NCBI GenBank assembly: GCA_036388895.1
Contig: DASVQY010000056.1
Location: 60,941-124,940, forward strand
Reading direction: 5' to 3'
DNA length: 64,000 nucleotides
From: SXVE01 sp036388895
Lineage (GTDB): Bacteria; Acidobacteriota; Blastocatellia; Pyrinomonadales; Pyrinomonadaceae
The stretch's first letter is position 1; each line of letters begins with the position of its first letter. Shown here one piece after another: positions 54,675 through 63,041 of the stretch. A program made the translations under genes and the position numbers. The notes under the pieces are model-generated. The model was not told where the DNA came from and did not search any database. It worked only from the letters and a program-made list of their open reading frames with translations.

Positions 54675-57512
54675 ATGTCATCAGCAGCAGCGGGCAATAA
54701 AATTCGTATTTACGACTTAGCGAGAGAAGTCAAACAGGACACCAAGCGCATTCTCGAAGACGCGCGGCGCGAAGGCATTGATGTGTCCGTGCCTTCAAAT
54801 ACCGTTCCGAAAGAAGTCGCGGACAAAATCCGCAATAAATATTTTCCTAAAAAAGAAGTCTCGGCGGCGCGCTCCGTAAAACTTATCAAACATAAAGTTC
54901 TACCGGAAAACGGCGCGGCAGCCGAAACAAACGGTCAACCGGCAACGGTTGTTGCCGAAACCGCTCCGATGCCGGAAGCAGCACAACCGGCGGCTGTCGT
55001 TCATGCGGTCGCCCAACCGGAGACAAAATCTCAACCCGAGGCGACGGCAAAAATCACGACTACGACCAAGCTGGTCAAGCGCATTCCGAAGGTTGAGCCG
55101 GAGCCGGAAGTTGTGGCGGCTCCTGTCGAACAACCGCAGTTGCAAGCGCCGGTTATTGAAGCGAAAACCGAAGCGGTCGAGCCGGTTGTTATCGAAGCCC
55201 CCGCCGAAGAACCCAAATCGGTTGAAGCCGTCGCGGAGCAGCCGCAGCCGACAATCGCTCCGGCGGACAAGCCTGAAGCAGCGCCGCCTCCGCGCGGAAC
55301 TGAAATCAAGCGAATGACGCTGACGAAAGCGGCGCTTGATGCCGGAATGAAAGCGGGCGACCGGGTACAAGTTCCCGTTCCGCCGCCGAAACCTGCGATT
55401 CAGCAGCCAGCCAGATTCGCGCAACGCGCGGGCGGCAATGACCACCGAGCGGCGGATCAGCGCGCCAATTTCAGTCGAGACCCGCGCAATAATAACAATA
55501 ATAATGCGCCGCAAATGCGCGGAACGGCAGGCGAAACCTCCACGCCGATGACGACTTACACGCCGCCGTCGAAACCGCGAGGTCGCAATCAAAAAGGGCA
55601 TCCGGCGAAAGATAAACACGGACGCGATAAATTTGCCGAACGCGATTTAGCTTTCGCGCCGCGCCCGAAAACGCTCGAAGAAAAGCTGCAGGAGCAAATC
55701 AACAAAACGAGCGACTCGAAAAATGTCCGCCTCGTTGAAGGAGCGACCGTCCGCGAATTTGCCGAAAAGCTCGGAATCGCCCCGCGCGACGTTGTGCAAC
55801 TTTTAATCAAACGCGGAATTTTCGCGACACTGAATCAGCCAATTAACCCGGACGTTGCGACTGATTTGGGCAAACGATTCGGCTATGAGGTTTCGTTCAT
55901 CGAGTTTGAGGAAATGGTCGCCGAGGAAGAGTTTGAAGAACTGATTCTTTCCGACGCGGATGATGTTGAAACGGCGCGCGCTCCGGTCGTCACCGTAATG
56001 GGACACGTTGACCACGGTAAAACCAGTTTGCTTGACGGAATCAGACAGGCAAATGTCGCGGCGGGCGAAGCCGGCGGAATCACACAGCACATTGGCGCAT
56101 ACAGCGTATTCGTCAACGGTTCGGACAACACGGAAGAAAAACGTCGAGTTGTATTTTTAGATACGCCCGGTCACGAAGCGTTTACGATGATGCGCGCTCG
56201 CGGCGCGAAAGCGACCGACGTTGTAGTTTTGGTCGTCGCGGCGGACGACGGCGTGATGCCGCAGACGATTGAAGCCATCGAACACGCGAAAGCTGCGGAA
56301 GTGCCGATTATCGTCGCGATTAACAAAATTGACAAACCGGATGCCAATCCAGACCGCGTCAGAACCGAGCTTGCCGGGCAAGGTTTATCGCCGGTCGAAT
56401 GGGGCGGTGAAACCGAAATGGTCGAAGTTTCGGCGAAAATGAAGCAGAATCTCGACAATCTGCTCGAAACCATTTTGCTGACTTCGGATATTCTGGATTT
56501 GAAAGCCAGCCCGACGCGCCGCGCTTCCGGCGTTGTGCTGGAATCGAAATTGGACAGAGGACGCGGCGCGGTTGCAACGGTGCTGGTTCAGCAGGGAACT
56601 TTGCATATCGGCGATCCGATAATTGCCGGACAATATTCCGGTCGCGTTCGCGCGATGTTCAGCGACCGCGGCGAAATTTTGACCGAAGCTCCGCCCGCAA
56701 CGCCGGTTGAAGTTCTCGGATTGGGAGGAGTTCCCCAAGCAGGTGACACTTTCCTCGTGGTTGCGGATATTGAACGCGCTACGGAAATTTCGCACCAGCG
56801 GCAGATGCAGGCGCGCGCCGCAAGTTTGGTCAAAACCACGGCTCGCGGTTTGGAATCTCTGGGCGGAGCCGGAACGAAAGAACTGCTCGTTGTTTTGAAA
56901 ACCGACGTGCAAGGCTCGGTAGAAGTTTTGCGGGCGACGCTCGAAAAACTTTCGACCGAAAAAGTCAAAGTCCGCGTTATTCGCTCCGGCGTCGGCGCGA
57001 TTACCGAATCCGACGTTTTGCTCGCTTCGGCGACTCAAGCCGACGACACGCAGACCGCGGTTGTCATTATCGGCTTTAATGTTCGACCTGAATCCCGCGC
57101 TGCGGAAGTCGCCAAATCGGAAGACGTTGACATTCGCCTGCACTCGATTATTTACAAAGTCGAAGAAGAGATTCGCGCGGCGATGATCGGAATGCTCGAC
57201 GCCATCGAACGCGAAGTTATTTTAGGACACGCGCTCGTGCAGGAAGTCTTTAAGATTACTCGCGTCGGAACGATTGCGGGCTGCCGCGTTCTGGACGGCA
57301 TAATGCGTCGCACGGCGAAAGCGCGTTTGATTCGAGACGGCGTTGTTTCGTGGGAAGGCGAGCTTGATTCGCTCAAGCGCTTTAAAGAAGACGCTTCCGA
57401 AGTCCGCGAAGGTTTTGAATGCGGAATCGGTTTGAAGAACTTTAACGACATCAAGGTCGGCGATCAGATCGAAGCGTATACGATTGAACGAATTGCCGCG
57501 ACGGAGCTTTAA
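54675..57512 (+). CDS. infB: Translation initiation factor IF-2
   Basis: A 945-residue IF-2: N-terminal IF2_N domain (IRIYDLAREVKQDTKRIL), a long Ala/Pro/Glu/Val-rich linker (about 70-230), a second IF2_N (EFAEKLGIAPRDVVQLLIKRGIF), then the G domain with GHVDHGKTS (about residue 445), DTPGHEAF, NKIDKPDANPDR and SAKMKQN, domain II, III and the C-terminal fMet-tRNA-binding domain (VQEVFKITRVGTIAGCRVLDG). It brings initiator tRNA to the 30S subunit with GTP. The stop is directly abutted by the heptamer array. Confidence 0.96.
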   Translation: MSSAAAGNKIRIYDLAREVKQDTKRILEDARREGIDVSVPSNTVPKEVADKIRNKYFPKKEVSAARSVKLIKHKVLPENGAAAETNGQPATVVAETAPMPEAAQPAAVVHAVAQPETKSQPEATAKITTTTKLVKRIPKVEPEPEVVAAPVEQPQLQAPVIEAKTEAVEPVVIEAPAEEPKSVEAVAEQPQPTIAPADKPEAAPPPRGTEIKRMTLTKAALDAGMKAGDRVQVPVPPPKPAIQQPARFAQRAGGNDHRAADQRANFSRDPRNNNNNNAPQMRGTAGETSTPMTTYTPPSKPRGRNQKGHPAKDKHGRDKFAERDLAFAPRPKTLEEKLQEQINKTSDSKNVRLVEGATVREFAEKLGIAPRDVVQLLIKRGIFATLNQPINPDVATDLGKRFGYEVSFIEFEEMVAEEEFEELILSDADDVETARAPVVTVMGHVDHGKTSLLDGIRQANVAAGEAGGITQHIGAYSVFVNGSDNTEEKRRVVFLDTPGHEAFTMMRARGAKATDVVVLVVAADDGVMPQTIEAIEHAKAAEVPIIVAINKIDKPDANPDRVRTELAGQGLSPVEWGGETEMVEVSAKMKQNLDNLLETILLTSDILDLKASPTRRASGVVLESKLDRGRGAVATVLVQQGTLHIGDPIIAGQYSGRVRAMFSDRGEILTEAPPATPVEVLGLGGVPQAGDTFLVVADIERATEISHQRQMQARAASLVKTTARGLESLGGAGTKELLVVLKTDVQGSVEVLRATLEKLSTEKVKVRVIRSGVGAITESDVLLASATQADDTQTAVVIIGFNVRPESRAAEVAKSEDVDIRLHSIIYKVEEEIRAAMIGMLDAIEREVILGHALVQEVFKITRVGTIAGCRVLDGIMRRTAKARLIRDGVVSWEGELDSLKRFKEDASEVREGFECGIGLKNFNDIKVGDQIEAYTIERIAATEL

Positions 57513-57589
57513 AAGGATGAAGGATGAAGGATGAAGGATGAATAAAAATATTCGTCCGTTTCATCCTTCATCCTTCATCCTTCATCCTT
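57513..57589. repeat. Inverted pair of four-unit 7-bp arrays between infB and rbfA
   Basis: Left arm 57513-57540: AAGGATG four times. Right arm 57562-57589: CATCCTT four times. Spacer 21 nt. It begins on the base after the infB stop and ends 3 nt before the rbfA ATG (57593), so it fills the gap completely. Confidence 0.92.
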
Positions 57590-57592
57590 CGG

Positions 57593-57949
57593 ATGAGGAG
57601 ACCTGAACGAGTCGCAGAATTGCTGCGCGAAGAAATTTCGCAAATTGTCGGTTACGAGCTGGATGACCGCCGCGTTGAAACCGTGACTGTAACGGAAGTG
57701 CGCGTCTCGGACAATTTGCGCGACGCGAAGGTTTTCGTTCTGGTCGAAGGCACCGACGAGGAAATTAATGCGGCATTGATTGCTTTGCGAAACGCCGCTC
57801 CGTACATTCGCAAACAAGTCGCTTTCGCGCTCGATTTGCGGCACGCTCCCGCGCTGCATTTCGCCCGCGATACGGTCGAAGAGCGAGCCAATCGCATTGA
57901 AAGCCTGCTCTCTGAAATTAAACCAACGGAAAGACATCAGGAAGGATGA
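57593..57949 (+). CDS. rbfA: Ribosome-binding factor A
   Basis: A 118-residue RbfA: RRPERVAELLREEISQIVGYELDD, VTVTEVRVSDNLRDAKVFVLVEG, IRKQVAFALDLRHAPALHFARD, and the C-terminal ERANRIESLLSEI, the usual single KH-type fold. It acts in 30S maturation and cold adaptation. The ATG lies 3 nt after the heptamer hairpin, without Shine-Dalgarno. Its stop (57947-57949) lies within the first unit of the next array. Confidence 0.93.
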   Translation: MRRPERVAELLREEISQIVGYELDDRRVETVTVTEVRVSDNLRDAKVFVLVEGTDEEINAALIALRNAAPYIRKQVAFALDLRHAPALHFARDTVEERANRIESLLSEIKPTERHQEG

Positions 57950-58057
57950 AGGATGAAGGATGAAGAGTGAAATTTTTGATTAAATTTGTTTTTATCAAAC
58001 AAAAATCAAAAAATTTTCCTTCGTCCTTCTCATCCTTCATCCTTCCTTCTTCATCCT
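57942..58057. repeat. Degenerate inverted pair of 7-bp arrays between rbfA and nrnA
   Basis: Left arm 57942-57969: AAGGATG three times plus AAGAGTG. Right arm about 58022-58057 with CATCCTT units mixed with CTTCTCC-like copies. The loop has its own stem, AAATTTTTGAT with ATCAAAAAATTT. Same unit as the infB-rbfA array, so probably a copy of it that has drifted. It overlaps the rbfA stop and the 5' end of the nrnA frame. Confidence 0.8.
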
Positions 58058-59053
58058 TTGCTAAGTCAAGTAGTCGAGTTAATTGAAAACAAGAGTTATT
58101 TCGGGATTACGACTCATCGTCGTCCCGATGGGGACGGAATCGGTTCTTCGCTGGCGCTTTACTGGCTGCTCGCGTCGCTCGGCAAAAACGCCGAAGTCAT
58201 CGTCCGCGATCCGGTGCCCTCGTCCTGCATTCGCCTTCCCGGAGCCGACAAAGTGCGCCGCGTCGAAACGATTGATCGCGAATATGACGCGGTTTTTGTG
58301 ATGGAATGTTCGGATGTTGAACGTCCCGGAATCCGAGACCTCGACCGACAGCTTGTCGTCAACATTGATCATCATTCGACGAGTGAGCTTTTCGGCGACA
58401 TCAATTGGATTGACTCGACCGCTTCGGCTGTCGGCGAAATGATTTACAATCTCTGCAAAGCCATCGGCGGTCGCGTCACGCGCGAAATCGCCGAATGCGT
58501 TTACACCGCTCTGCTGACGGACACCGGCTCGTTTCATTATTCAAACACCACCGAACGCACTTTCAAAGTCGCTTCCGAATTGCTCAGAGCCGGAGTCAAA
58601 CCGGCAAAGCTCGCCGAATCGGTTTACAACAGCTATCCGTGGAGCCGCGTGCAGCTTCTCGCGCAGGTAATGTCGTCGGTCAAACGGCACGACGGCGGCA
58701 AAGTCGCTTCGATTCGTCAATCGCAGGAAATGCTTGAGCTTGCCAAAGCTACCGAAGAAGACGCCGAAGGTTTTGTCAATATTCCGCTGACGGCGGAGGA
58801 AATTGAGGCGGTAGTGATGCTCAAAGAATCTTCGCCCGGAGTTTTTCGCGCCAGCTTGCGTTCCAAAGGCGATGTCAACGTGGTGAAAATTGCCGAAAAA
58901 TTTAACGGCGGCGGACACAAAAACGCCGCTGGCTGCACCTTGCAAGGGAATTGGGATGAAGTCGAGGGAAAACTCGTTAATATGCTTATCGAAGCGGTCG
59001 AACACGCCAACGGCAAATTCGAAATCACCGAAGACGCGCTCGTTTTGGTTTAA
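57986..59053 (+). CDS. nrnA: DHH-family oligoribonuclease/PAP phosphatase NrnA
   Basis: DHH motifs: THRRPDGDGIGSS, FVMECSDVE, NIDHHSTSE and INWIDSTASAVGEMIYNL, then the DHHA1 domain ending in GGGHKNAAGC, as in NrnA that degrades nano-RNA and 3'-phosphoadenosine 5'-phosphate. The frame from TTG 57986 has 355 codons but residues 13-25 are read from the array; homology starts at LLSQVVELIENK, so the in-frame TTG at 58058 is an equally likely start. Neither has a Shine-Dalgarno. It closes the rimP operon. Confidence 0.88.
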   Translation: MFLSNKNQKIFLRPSHPSSFLLHPLLSQVVELIENKSYFGITTHRRPDGDGIGSSLALYWLLASLGKNAEVIVRDPVPSSCIRLPGADKVRRVETIDREYDAVFVMECSDVERPGIRDLDRQLVVNIDHHSTSELFGDINWIDSTASAVGEMIYNLCKAIGGRVTREIAECVYTALLTDTGSFHYSNTTERTFKVASELLRAGVKPAKLAESVYNSYPWSRVQLLAQVMSSVKRHDGGKVASIRQSQEMLELAKATEEDAEGFVNIPLTAEEIEAVVMLKESSPGVFRASLRSKGDVNVVKIAEKFNGGGHKNAAGCTLQGNWDEVEGKLVNMLIEAVEHANGKFEITEDALVLV

Positions 59054-59063
59054 CGTCATCGGC

Positions 59064-59101
59064 GAGAAATCCGCCGCCAATAAATTGGCGGCGGATTTCT
59101 C
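59064..59101. terminator. Bidirectional terminator
   Basis: A perfect 17-bp stem GAGAAATCCGCCGCCAA (59064-59080) with TTGGCGGCGGATTTCTC (59085-59101), 4-base loop. It lies 10 bp behind nrnA (+) and overlaps the stop codon of the zinc-ribbon gene (-). Confidence 0.88.
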
Positions 59102-59339
59102 ACTTTTGGGGCAGGCTCATATCCAAATCAAAAAATTCGAGCCGCCGGCAATGTGGGCAGCGATAAGTGTCAAGCACGAGAATTCTCTCATCTATTTGCT
59201 GATACCCGCCCCAAAATCCCTGACCGCCTCCGACTCTGACCTGCATTTGCATCAGAGGCTCCATCGCCGTGTGACACAAAAGACAGGGCGGAACTCTGGA
59301 ACCGGCTGCTGATTTCTGCTGATTTATATCGTGTTTCAT
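59100..59339 (-). CDS. Small zinc-ribbon protein (tandem copy 1)
   Basis: Called from ATG 59339 (79 residues); a TTG at 59351 is possible but the GAGA before ATG fits better. Two CxxC knuckles: PCLLCHTAMEPLMQMQ at the N-terminus and YRCPHCRRLEFFDLD at the C-terminus, with Gly-rich GGGQGFWGGYQQ between. This is a zinc-ribbon-like fold of unknown partner; the end of the family pattern (LEFFDLDMSLP) matches the copy at 59371. Possibly nucleic-acid or protein binding. Its stop overlaps the terminator stem. Confidence 0.7.
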   Translation of the reverse strand: MKHDINQQKSAAGSRVPPCLLCHTAMEPLMQMQVRVGGGQGFWGGYQQIDERILVLDTYRCPHCRRLEFFDLDMSLPQK

Positions 59340-59370
59340 AATATTTCTCAATTTATTTGAACTTGCTTTT

Positions 59371-59619
59371 TTAAGTGTTTGGCAGACTCGAATCCAAATC
59401 GAAAAACTGGAGGCGCGTACAATTCGGACAACGATAAGTGTCTAAATTAAGCGTTTTCTGAGTTAATTCCGATGTTAAAGAAAATGCCGAATGAAAACCC
59501 TGGCTTCCGCCCGTCCTGACGTTCATTTGCATCAGCGGCTGCATCGGCGTTCCGCATAAAAGGCAAATCGGCAGCCGCCGGTTTACCGCATCTGTTCCTT
59601 CGTTCATATCCGAATCCAT
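59371..59619 (-). CDS. Small zinc-ribbon protein (tandem copy 2)
   Basis: Called from ATG 59619 (82 residues) with GAGG before it. Same pattern as the neighbour: PICLLCGTPMQPLMQMN and YRCPNCTRLQFFDLDSSLP, Gly/Ser-rich middle GGSQGFHSAF. The two differ in about a third of residues, so it is an old duplication. It lies 21 bp behind the membrane protein at 59640 on the same strand, so the three may be co-transcribed. Confidence 0.7.
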   Translation of the reverse strand: MDSDMNEGTDAVNRRLPICLLCGTPMQPLMQMNVRTGGSQGFHSAFSLTSELTQKTLNLDTYRCPNCTRLQFFDLDSSLPNT

Positions 59620-59639
59620 AATCATCCTCAAAAAAAGAT

Positions 59640-60098
59640 TTAGTTTAATTTCGTCTTCAACAGACCTTTAGCTTCATCCGAAGTCAAAATCCACCACATA
59701 TAACCGCACAATCCTAGCTGGATGATGACGGCGAACGAAACAGCGCCGGTAAACATTGCGTAAAGCGAAGAAAAGGTGTTTAGGAAAATAATTAAAAATC
59801 CTAAATTACGTGACCAATCTTTTGATTTTAATAAACCGTAACCGAATGAAAGCGAACTCAAAATAACGAATAAAGAATTTAACGGATTGATTCCGAATTG
59901 CCCGAAAAATTCAAAATAAACGTTTAAAAAGTGGCTAAATTGTTGAAAGACGAAGAGACTGCCGTCAAGCACGGAACGTCCGGGCAAAAGATTTGTGCTT
60001 ATGGAAAAGAATTGGAGATGTCCGTAAACGAAAAAAACTCCCAAAAACATTCCCAAAAAGATGAATATCGAAGCTAGAACAATGATGTGTTTTCTCAT
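59640..60098 (-). CDS. Small multi-pass membrane protein of unknown function
   Basis: A 152-residue protein with four hydrophobic segments (about residues 5-25, 60-85, 95-118, 122-142) and short loops; no family recognised. GAGG 5 nt before the ATG is a good Shine-Dalgarno. It is followed by the two zinc-ribbon genes on the same strand. Its codon use is richer in TTT/ATT than the neighbours, as usual for membrane proteins. Confidence 0.65.
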   Translation of the reverse strand: MRKHIIVLASIFIFLGMFLGVFFVYGHLQFFSISTNLLPGRSVLDGSLFVFQQFSHFLNVYFEFFGQFGINPLNSLFVILSSLSFGYGLLKSKDWSRNLGFLIIFLNTFSSLYAMFTGAVSFAVIIQLGLCGYMWWILTSDEAKGLLKTKLN

Positions 60099-60236
60099 AC
60101 AAACCTCATAGATTGAAATTAATAAAAACCTCTTTCAATCAATAAGGCGTAAAAGAAATGAAAATCAGCCCAAAGGTTTGAGAATTTATTTTATCCGGTT
60201 GGTTCTGCTTAATTGAAATACCGAAATGGAGAGAAT

Positions 60237-60301
60237 TCAGAGAAGACGAGGGAATCGCGGACAAAGAGAAAATCTGTCTGCTATTCCCTCGTCTTCTCTG
60301 A
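60237..60301. other. Long perfect hairpin behind the TPR gene
   Basis: A 19-bp perfect stem: TCAGAGAAGACGAGGGAAT (60237-60255) with ATTCCCTCGTCTTCTCTGA (60283-60301), 27-base loop. It lies 38 bp after the TPR stop but has no T run on either side, so it is not a classic terminator; it may be a processing or stability element or a remnant of a mobile palindromic repeat. Confidence 0.6.
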
Positions 60302-60338
60302 GTTCATTTGCTCAGGTTTTGAGACAAGACTTTTTAAG

Positions 60339-61268
60339 TTATTTTTTTGAAGCGTCAAGAATATAACTTTGATAAAGCTCCTTTCTGAGCTTTTCGGATA
60401 ATTCCCAATCAATCTTTTTGAGAACGGAAAAACGCTGCAGAGCGGCATCTCGATTGCCCGATTCATAATAACTTAGAGCAAGATTATACTCTGCATAATT
60501 CCAATCGGGGCGTAAACGCAGCGCTTCTAAAAAGCTGGCTTGAGCCTTCTTTTTCTTTCCGGTCCTATTAAGCGCGACTCCGAGGTTGTTATGAGCCTCC
60601 GCATAAGAAGGTTGTAAAGCAAGGGCTTTTTGTAAATCATCTATTGCTTCTTTGTATCGCCCCATCGAATTGAAAGTAGCGCCGCGATCATTGTAGGCTT
60701 TTGCCAATCCGGGCTGGATTTTGAGGGAAGCGTTAAATGCATTAAGAGCTTGTTCATATTCTTTTACCTGATGAAGCGTCACGCCATAATTATCGAGCGT
60801 TAGAGCATTGTCCGGGTCAAGCTCCAATGCTCGCCTGTAAGCCGAGAGGCTTTCGGAATATTCTCCCAGCGCATAAAACGATGCTCCTAAAGCGGCATAA
60901 GCATTAGCATAATTAGGTTCGGCTTTAATCGTACGCTTTAAAATTTCAATAGCATCCGCGTCGCGTCCTGCAAATGCCAATGCAGTTGCTAAATTGAATT
61001 GAAGCTTTACGGCGCCGGGTGCTGAGTCAGTCGCTTTTTTGAAACATTCAATGGCTTTGTCATATTTCTTTGCATTCATAAAAGCAATGCCTTGATCATT
61101 AAGGTTAATAACATCCGGCGGAATGTTAGCGAGCATTAAAACTTTCCTTTTAACGGGCAATTGTGCGTCTGCATCCTTTGCCCCGGTAAATGAGGTTTGG
61201 TTTTGTTGAGAGTAAACGGCGGAAGCCGCGATTGAAAGAACGATTAAAATATGTGTGATTTGTTTCAT
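60339..61268 (-). CDS. Secreted tetratricopeptide-repeat protein
   Basis: A 309-residue protein with signal peptide (residues 1-20) and about six to seven TPR units from residue 55 to 285: NAKKYDKAIECFKKATDS, FAGRDADAIEILKRTIKAEP, ALGEYSESLSAYRRALELDP, KEYEQALNAFNASLKIQP, MGRYKEAIDDLQKALALQP, KKKKAQASFLEALRLRP. TPRs mediate protein-protein contacts; no catalytic domain. Strong Shine-Dalgarno (AAGGAG, 6 nt before ATG). It lies downstream of the LytTR regulator on the same strand but behind its terminator. Confidence 0.85.
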   Translation of the reverse strand: MKQITHILIVLSIAASAVYSQQNQTSFTGAKDADAQLPVKRKVLMLANIPPDVINLNDQGIAFMNAKKYDKAIECFKKATDSAPGAVKLQFNLATALAFAGRDADAIEILKRTIKAEPNYANAYAALGASFYALGEYSESLSAYRRALELDPDNALTLDNYGVTLHQVKEYEQALNAFNASLKIQPGLAKAYNDRGATFNSMGRYKEAIDDLQKALALQPSYAEAHNNLGVALNRTGKKKKAQASFLEALRLRPDWNYAEYNLALSYYESGNRDAALQRFSVLKKIDWELSEKLRKELYQSYILDASKK

Positions 61269-61444
61269 TATCTTCTCCTTCTAGGGATGTTTCCCGGATT
61301 GTGAGTTGATTAGAAACAATTTGTAATATAAGAGGAACGAATTTGTGATGAGCCGTCGCTGTTCGGAGACGAAAAGCAGGTTATTTGGACTAACCGTTTT
61401 TATTCAAAACGGGGCATCGAATGCGGCTAAGTTGTTGTAATAAA

Positions 61445-61482
61445 ACACAAATAGCCCGACGCGCCCGTCAGGCTATTTGTGT
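61445..61482 (-). terminator. Terminator behind the LytTR gene
   Basis: 12-bp stem ACACAAATAGCC (61445-61456) with GGCTATTTGTGT (61471-61482), extended by GAC/GTC inside; T run on the minus strand. It lies 43 bp after the stop at 61526. Confidence 0.85.
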
Positions 61483-61525
61483 CTTTAAATTGTCCGTTAT
61501 ACAAAAGAGGTATTTACGCCAAAGG

Positions 61526-62380
61526 CTATTTTCCCTCTATTAAATCAAATAGTTTTTCGCGGTAAGTGCGGCTCAAAGTGAGGCGCGTGCCGTTGTGTAA
61601 AATGATCATATAATCGCCGTTAAAGAGCGGCTGCATCTCTCTGACGCGCTCGATATTGATAAGCGATAAACGATGAATGCGGACGAACTTTGTCGGATCG
61701 AGCTTTGCTTCAAGCTCGCACATTCGCTCGCGAATTAAATGCGTTTGTTTGCCGACGTGCAGCTCCAGATAATTGCCTGCGGTCGAAACCCAATCAATAT
61801 CATCGGTCGGCAGAAAAAACGTGCGCTCGCCGGATTTGATGGCAATACGTTTAAGGAACTTCGACTCGGCTTTACCGTTTTGCAGCACGCTTTGCAGTTG
61901 TTCGTTAATATCGGTTTGTTTGGTCTGCTTCAGCTCGCGTTTGGCGCGCTCTAAAGAGCGTTTCAGACGAGCTTCGTCAAACGGTTTGAGTAAGTAATCG
62001 AGCGCGTGATAATCGAAAGCGCGTAAGGTAAATTGATCATACGCGGTGACGAAGATAACGATTGGCGCCGGGTCCAAATTGATTGCCTGAAGAACCTCGA
62101 AGCCGCTGATTTCGGGCATTTCAACGTCAAGGAAAACAAGATCGGGCTTGAGATTATTAATTGCCTCAATAGCTTCGCCGCCGCGAGAGCATTCGCAAAT
62201 AATTTCTATTTCCGAATCGGTTTTAAGATAACGCCTGATTCGGCTTCTCGCCAATGGCATATCGTCTGCGATAACCGTCCGTATTTTCATCTTTGAATTG
62301 GCAAAACAGGCTAATAAGGATGCCACTTCATTTACGTTTATTTGTTCGACAGGTTTGATAAAATTACTTGTGTAAGACAT
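61526..62380 (-). CDS. LytTR-family response regulator
   Basis: Called from ATG 62380 (284 residues), with AGAGGA 5 nt upstream; the frame also extends to 62440. An N-terminal 30-residue stretch precedes the receiver domain (KIRTVIADDMPLARSRIRRYL) with acceptor Asp in LVFLDVEMPE, VTAYDQFTLRAF and LLKPFD. The C-terminal LytTR DNA-binding domain follows (FLKRIAIKSGERTFFLPTDDI, WVSTAGNYLELHVG, KFVRIHRLSLINIERV, LTLSRTYREKL). It binds a promoter when phosphorylated. No histidine kinase is adjacent. Confidence 0.9.
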   Translation of the reverse strand: MSYTSNFIKPVEQINVNEVASLLACFANSKMKIRTVIADDMPLARSRIRRYLKTDSEIEIICECSRGGEAIEAINNLKPDLVFLDVEMPEISGFEVLQAINLDPAPIVIFVTAYDQFTLRAFDYHALDYLLKPFDEARLKRSLERAKRELKQTKQTDINEQLQSVLQNGKAESKFLKRIAIKSGERTFFLPTDDIDWVSTAGNYLELHVGKQTHLIRERMCELEAKLDPTKFVRIHRLSLINIERVREMQPLFNGDYMIILHNGTRLTLSRTYREKLFDLIEGK

Positions 62381-62452
62381 AAAATCCTCTAAACTACCGG
62401 ATTTAATTAAAAAACACCGCAATAATCGGTTTTGTGACAACTTATTTAAATC

Positions 62453-62680
62453 TTACGAACAAATTTTAATCAGGTTCTGAAAACGGAGATTTAATTTTTG
62501 GCGGCGCGTTGATAACAGGAGGGCTGCTTTCACCGAGAAGATCGTTTTGTAATAATCGCGAAAATGAATTCCGGGTTCTTCAAGCTCCGCTTTTCCTGCG
62601 ATCTCTTTATGCGGCATCTCGCTTTTTGCGGAATTTATTAAATCGCTTGTAAATAACATATTGGCGGCGGTGGTGCTCAC
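62453..62680 (-). CDS. Small protein of unknown function
   Basis: A 75-residue frame starting with GTG 62680, which has a near-perfect Shine-Dalgarno (AAAGGAG, 7 nt before); this supports expression. The sequence (MPHKEIAGKAELEEPGIHFRDY, ending LNLRFQNLIKICS) has no signal peptide or known domain. It lies just upstream of the LytTR gene on the same strand (72 bp), so it may be co-transcribed, perhaps as a partner or small regulator. Confidence rests on the ribosome-binding site only. Confidence 0.5.
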   Translation of the reverse strand: MSTTAANMLFTSDLINSAKSEMPHKEIAGKAELEEPGIHFRDYYKTIFSVKAALLLSTRRQKLNLRFQNLIKICS

Positions 62681-62871
62681 GTTTGTCTCCTTTGAATCGT
62701 CATCTACAAATATAGACGTGCGCGGCGGCGGATTATTAACAACGAAGGGAAATAAATTTTCACATCTCTTAAAAATATTTTAATTTCAGAACACATTAAA
62801 TCTGATATTTAAGCCGACGCGACAGGTTCAACAGTTTACCGAGTTAAAGCAAAAATCCTAAAAACAATTAA

Positions 62872-63018
62872 ATCCCGTTTCCACCGCTCTCGATTCAAAA
62901 GGACATAGTTGTGAAAATCGAAGGCTTTCAGCGCATCATTGACGGCGCAAAGCAAGCCGCCCGCAACTACAAACCGCATATTGACATTTCGCCCGATACC
63001 GAATTTTTAGTTCAATAA
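62872..63018 (+). pseudogene. Remnant of a type I restriction-modification gene (HsdS/HsdM-type)
   Basis: An open stretch without its own 5' end reads IPFPPLSIQKDIVVKIEGFQ and then RIIDGAKQAARNYKPHIDI before a TAA. This matches the conserved linker at the end of HsdS/HsdM-type subunits (pattern PLPPLxxQxEIVxEIEGYQxIIDGA...NYKP). Only about 48 codons remain and nothing else of the system is seen. The rest of the gap 62681-63095 is AT-rich; no other gene found. Confidence 0.55.
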
Positions 63019-63041
63019 AAGTTTGATTTTAGAAATAAAAA

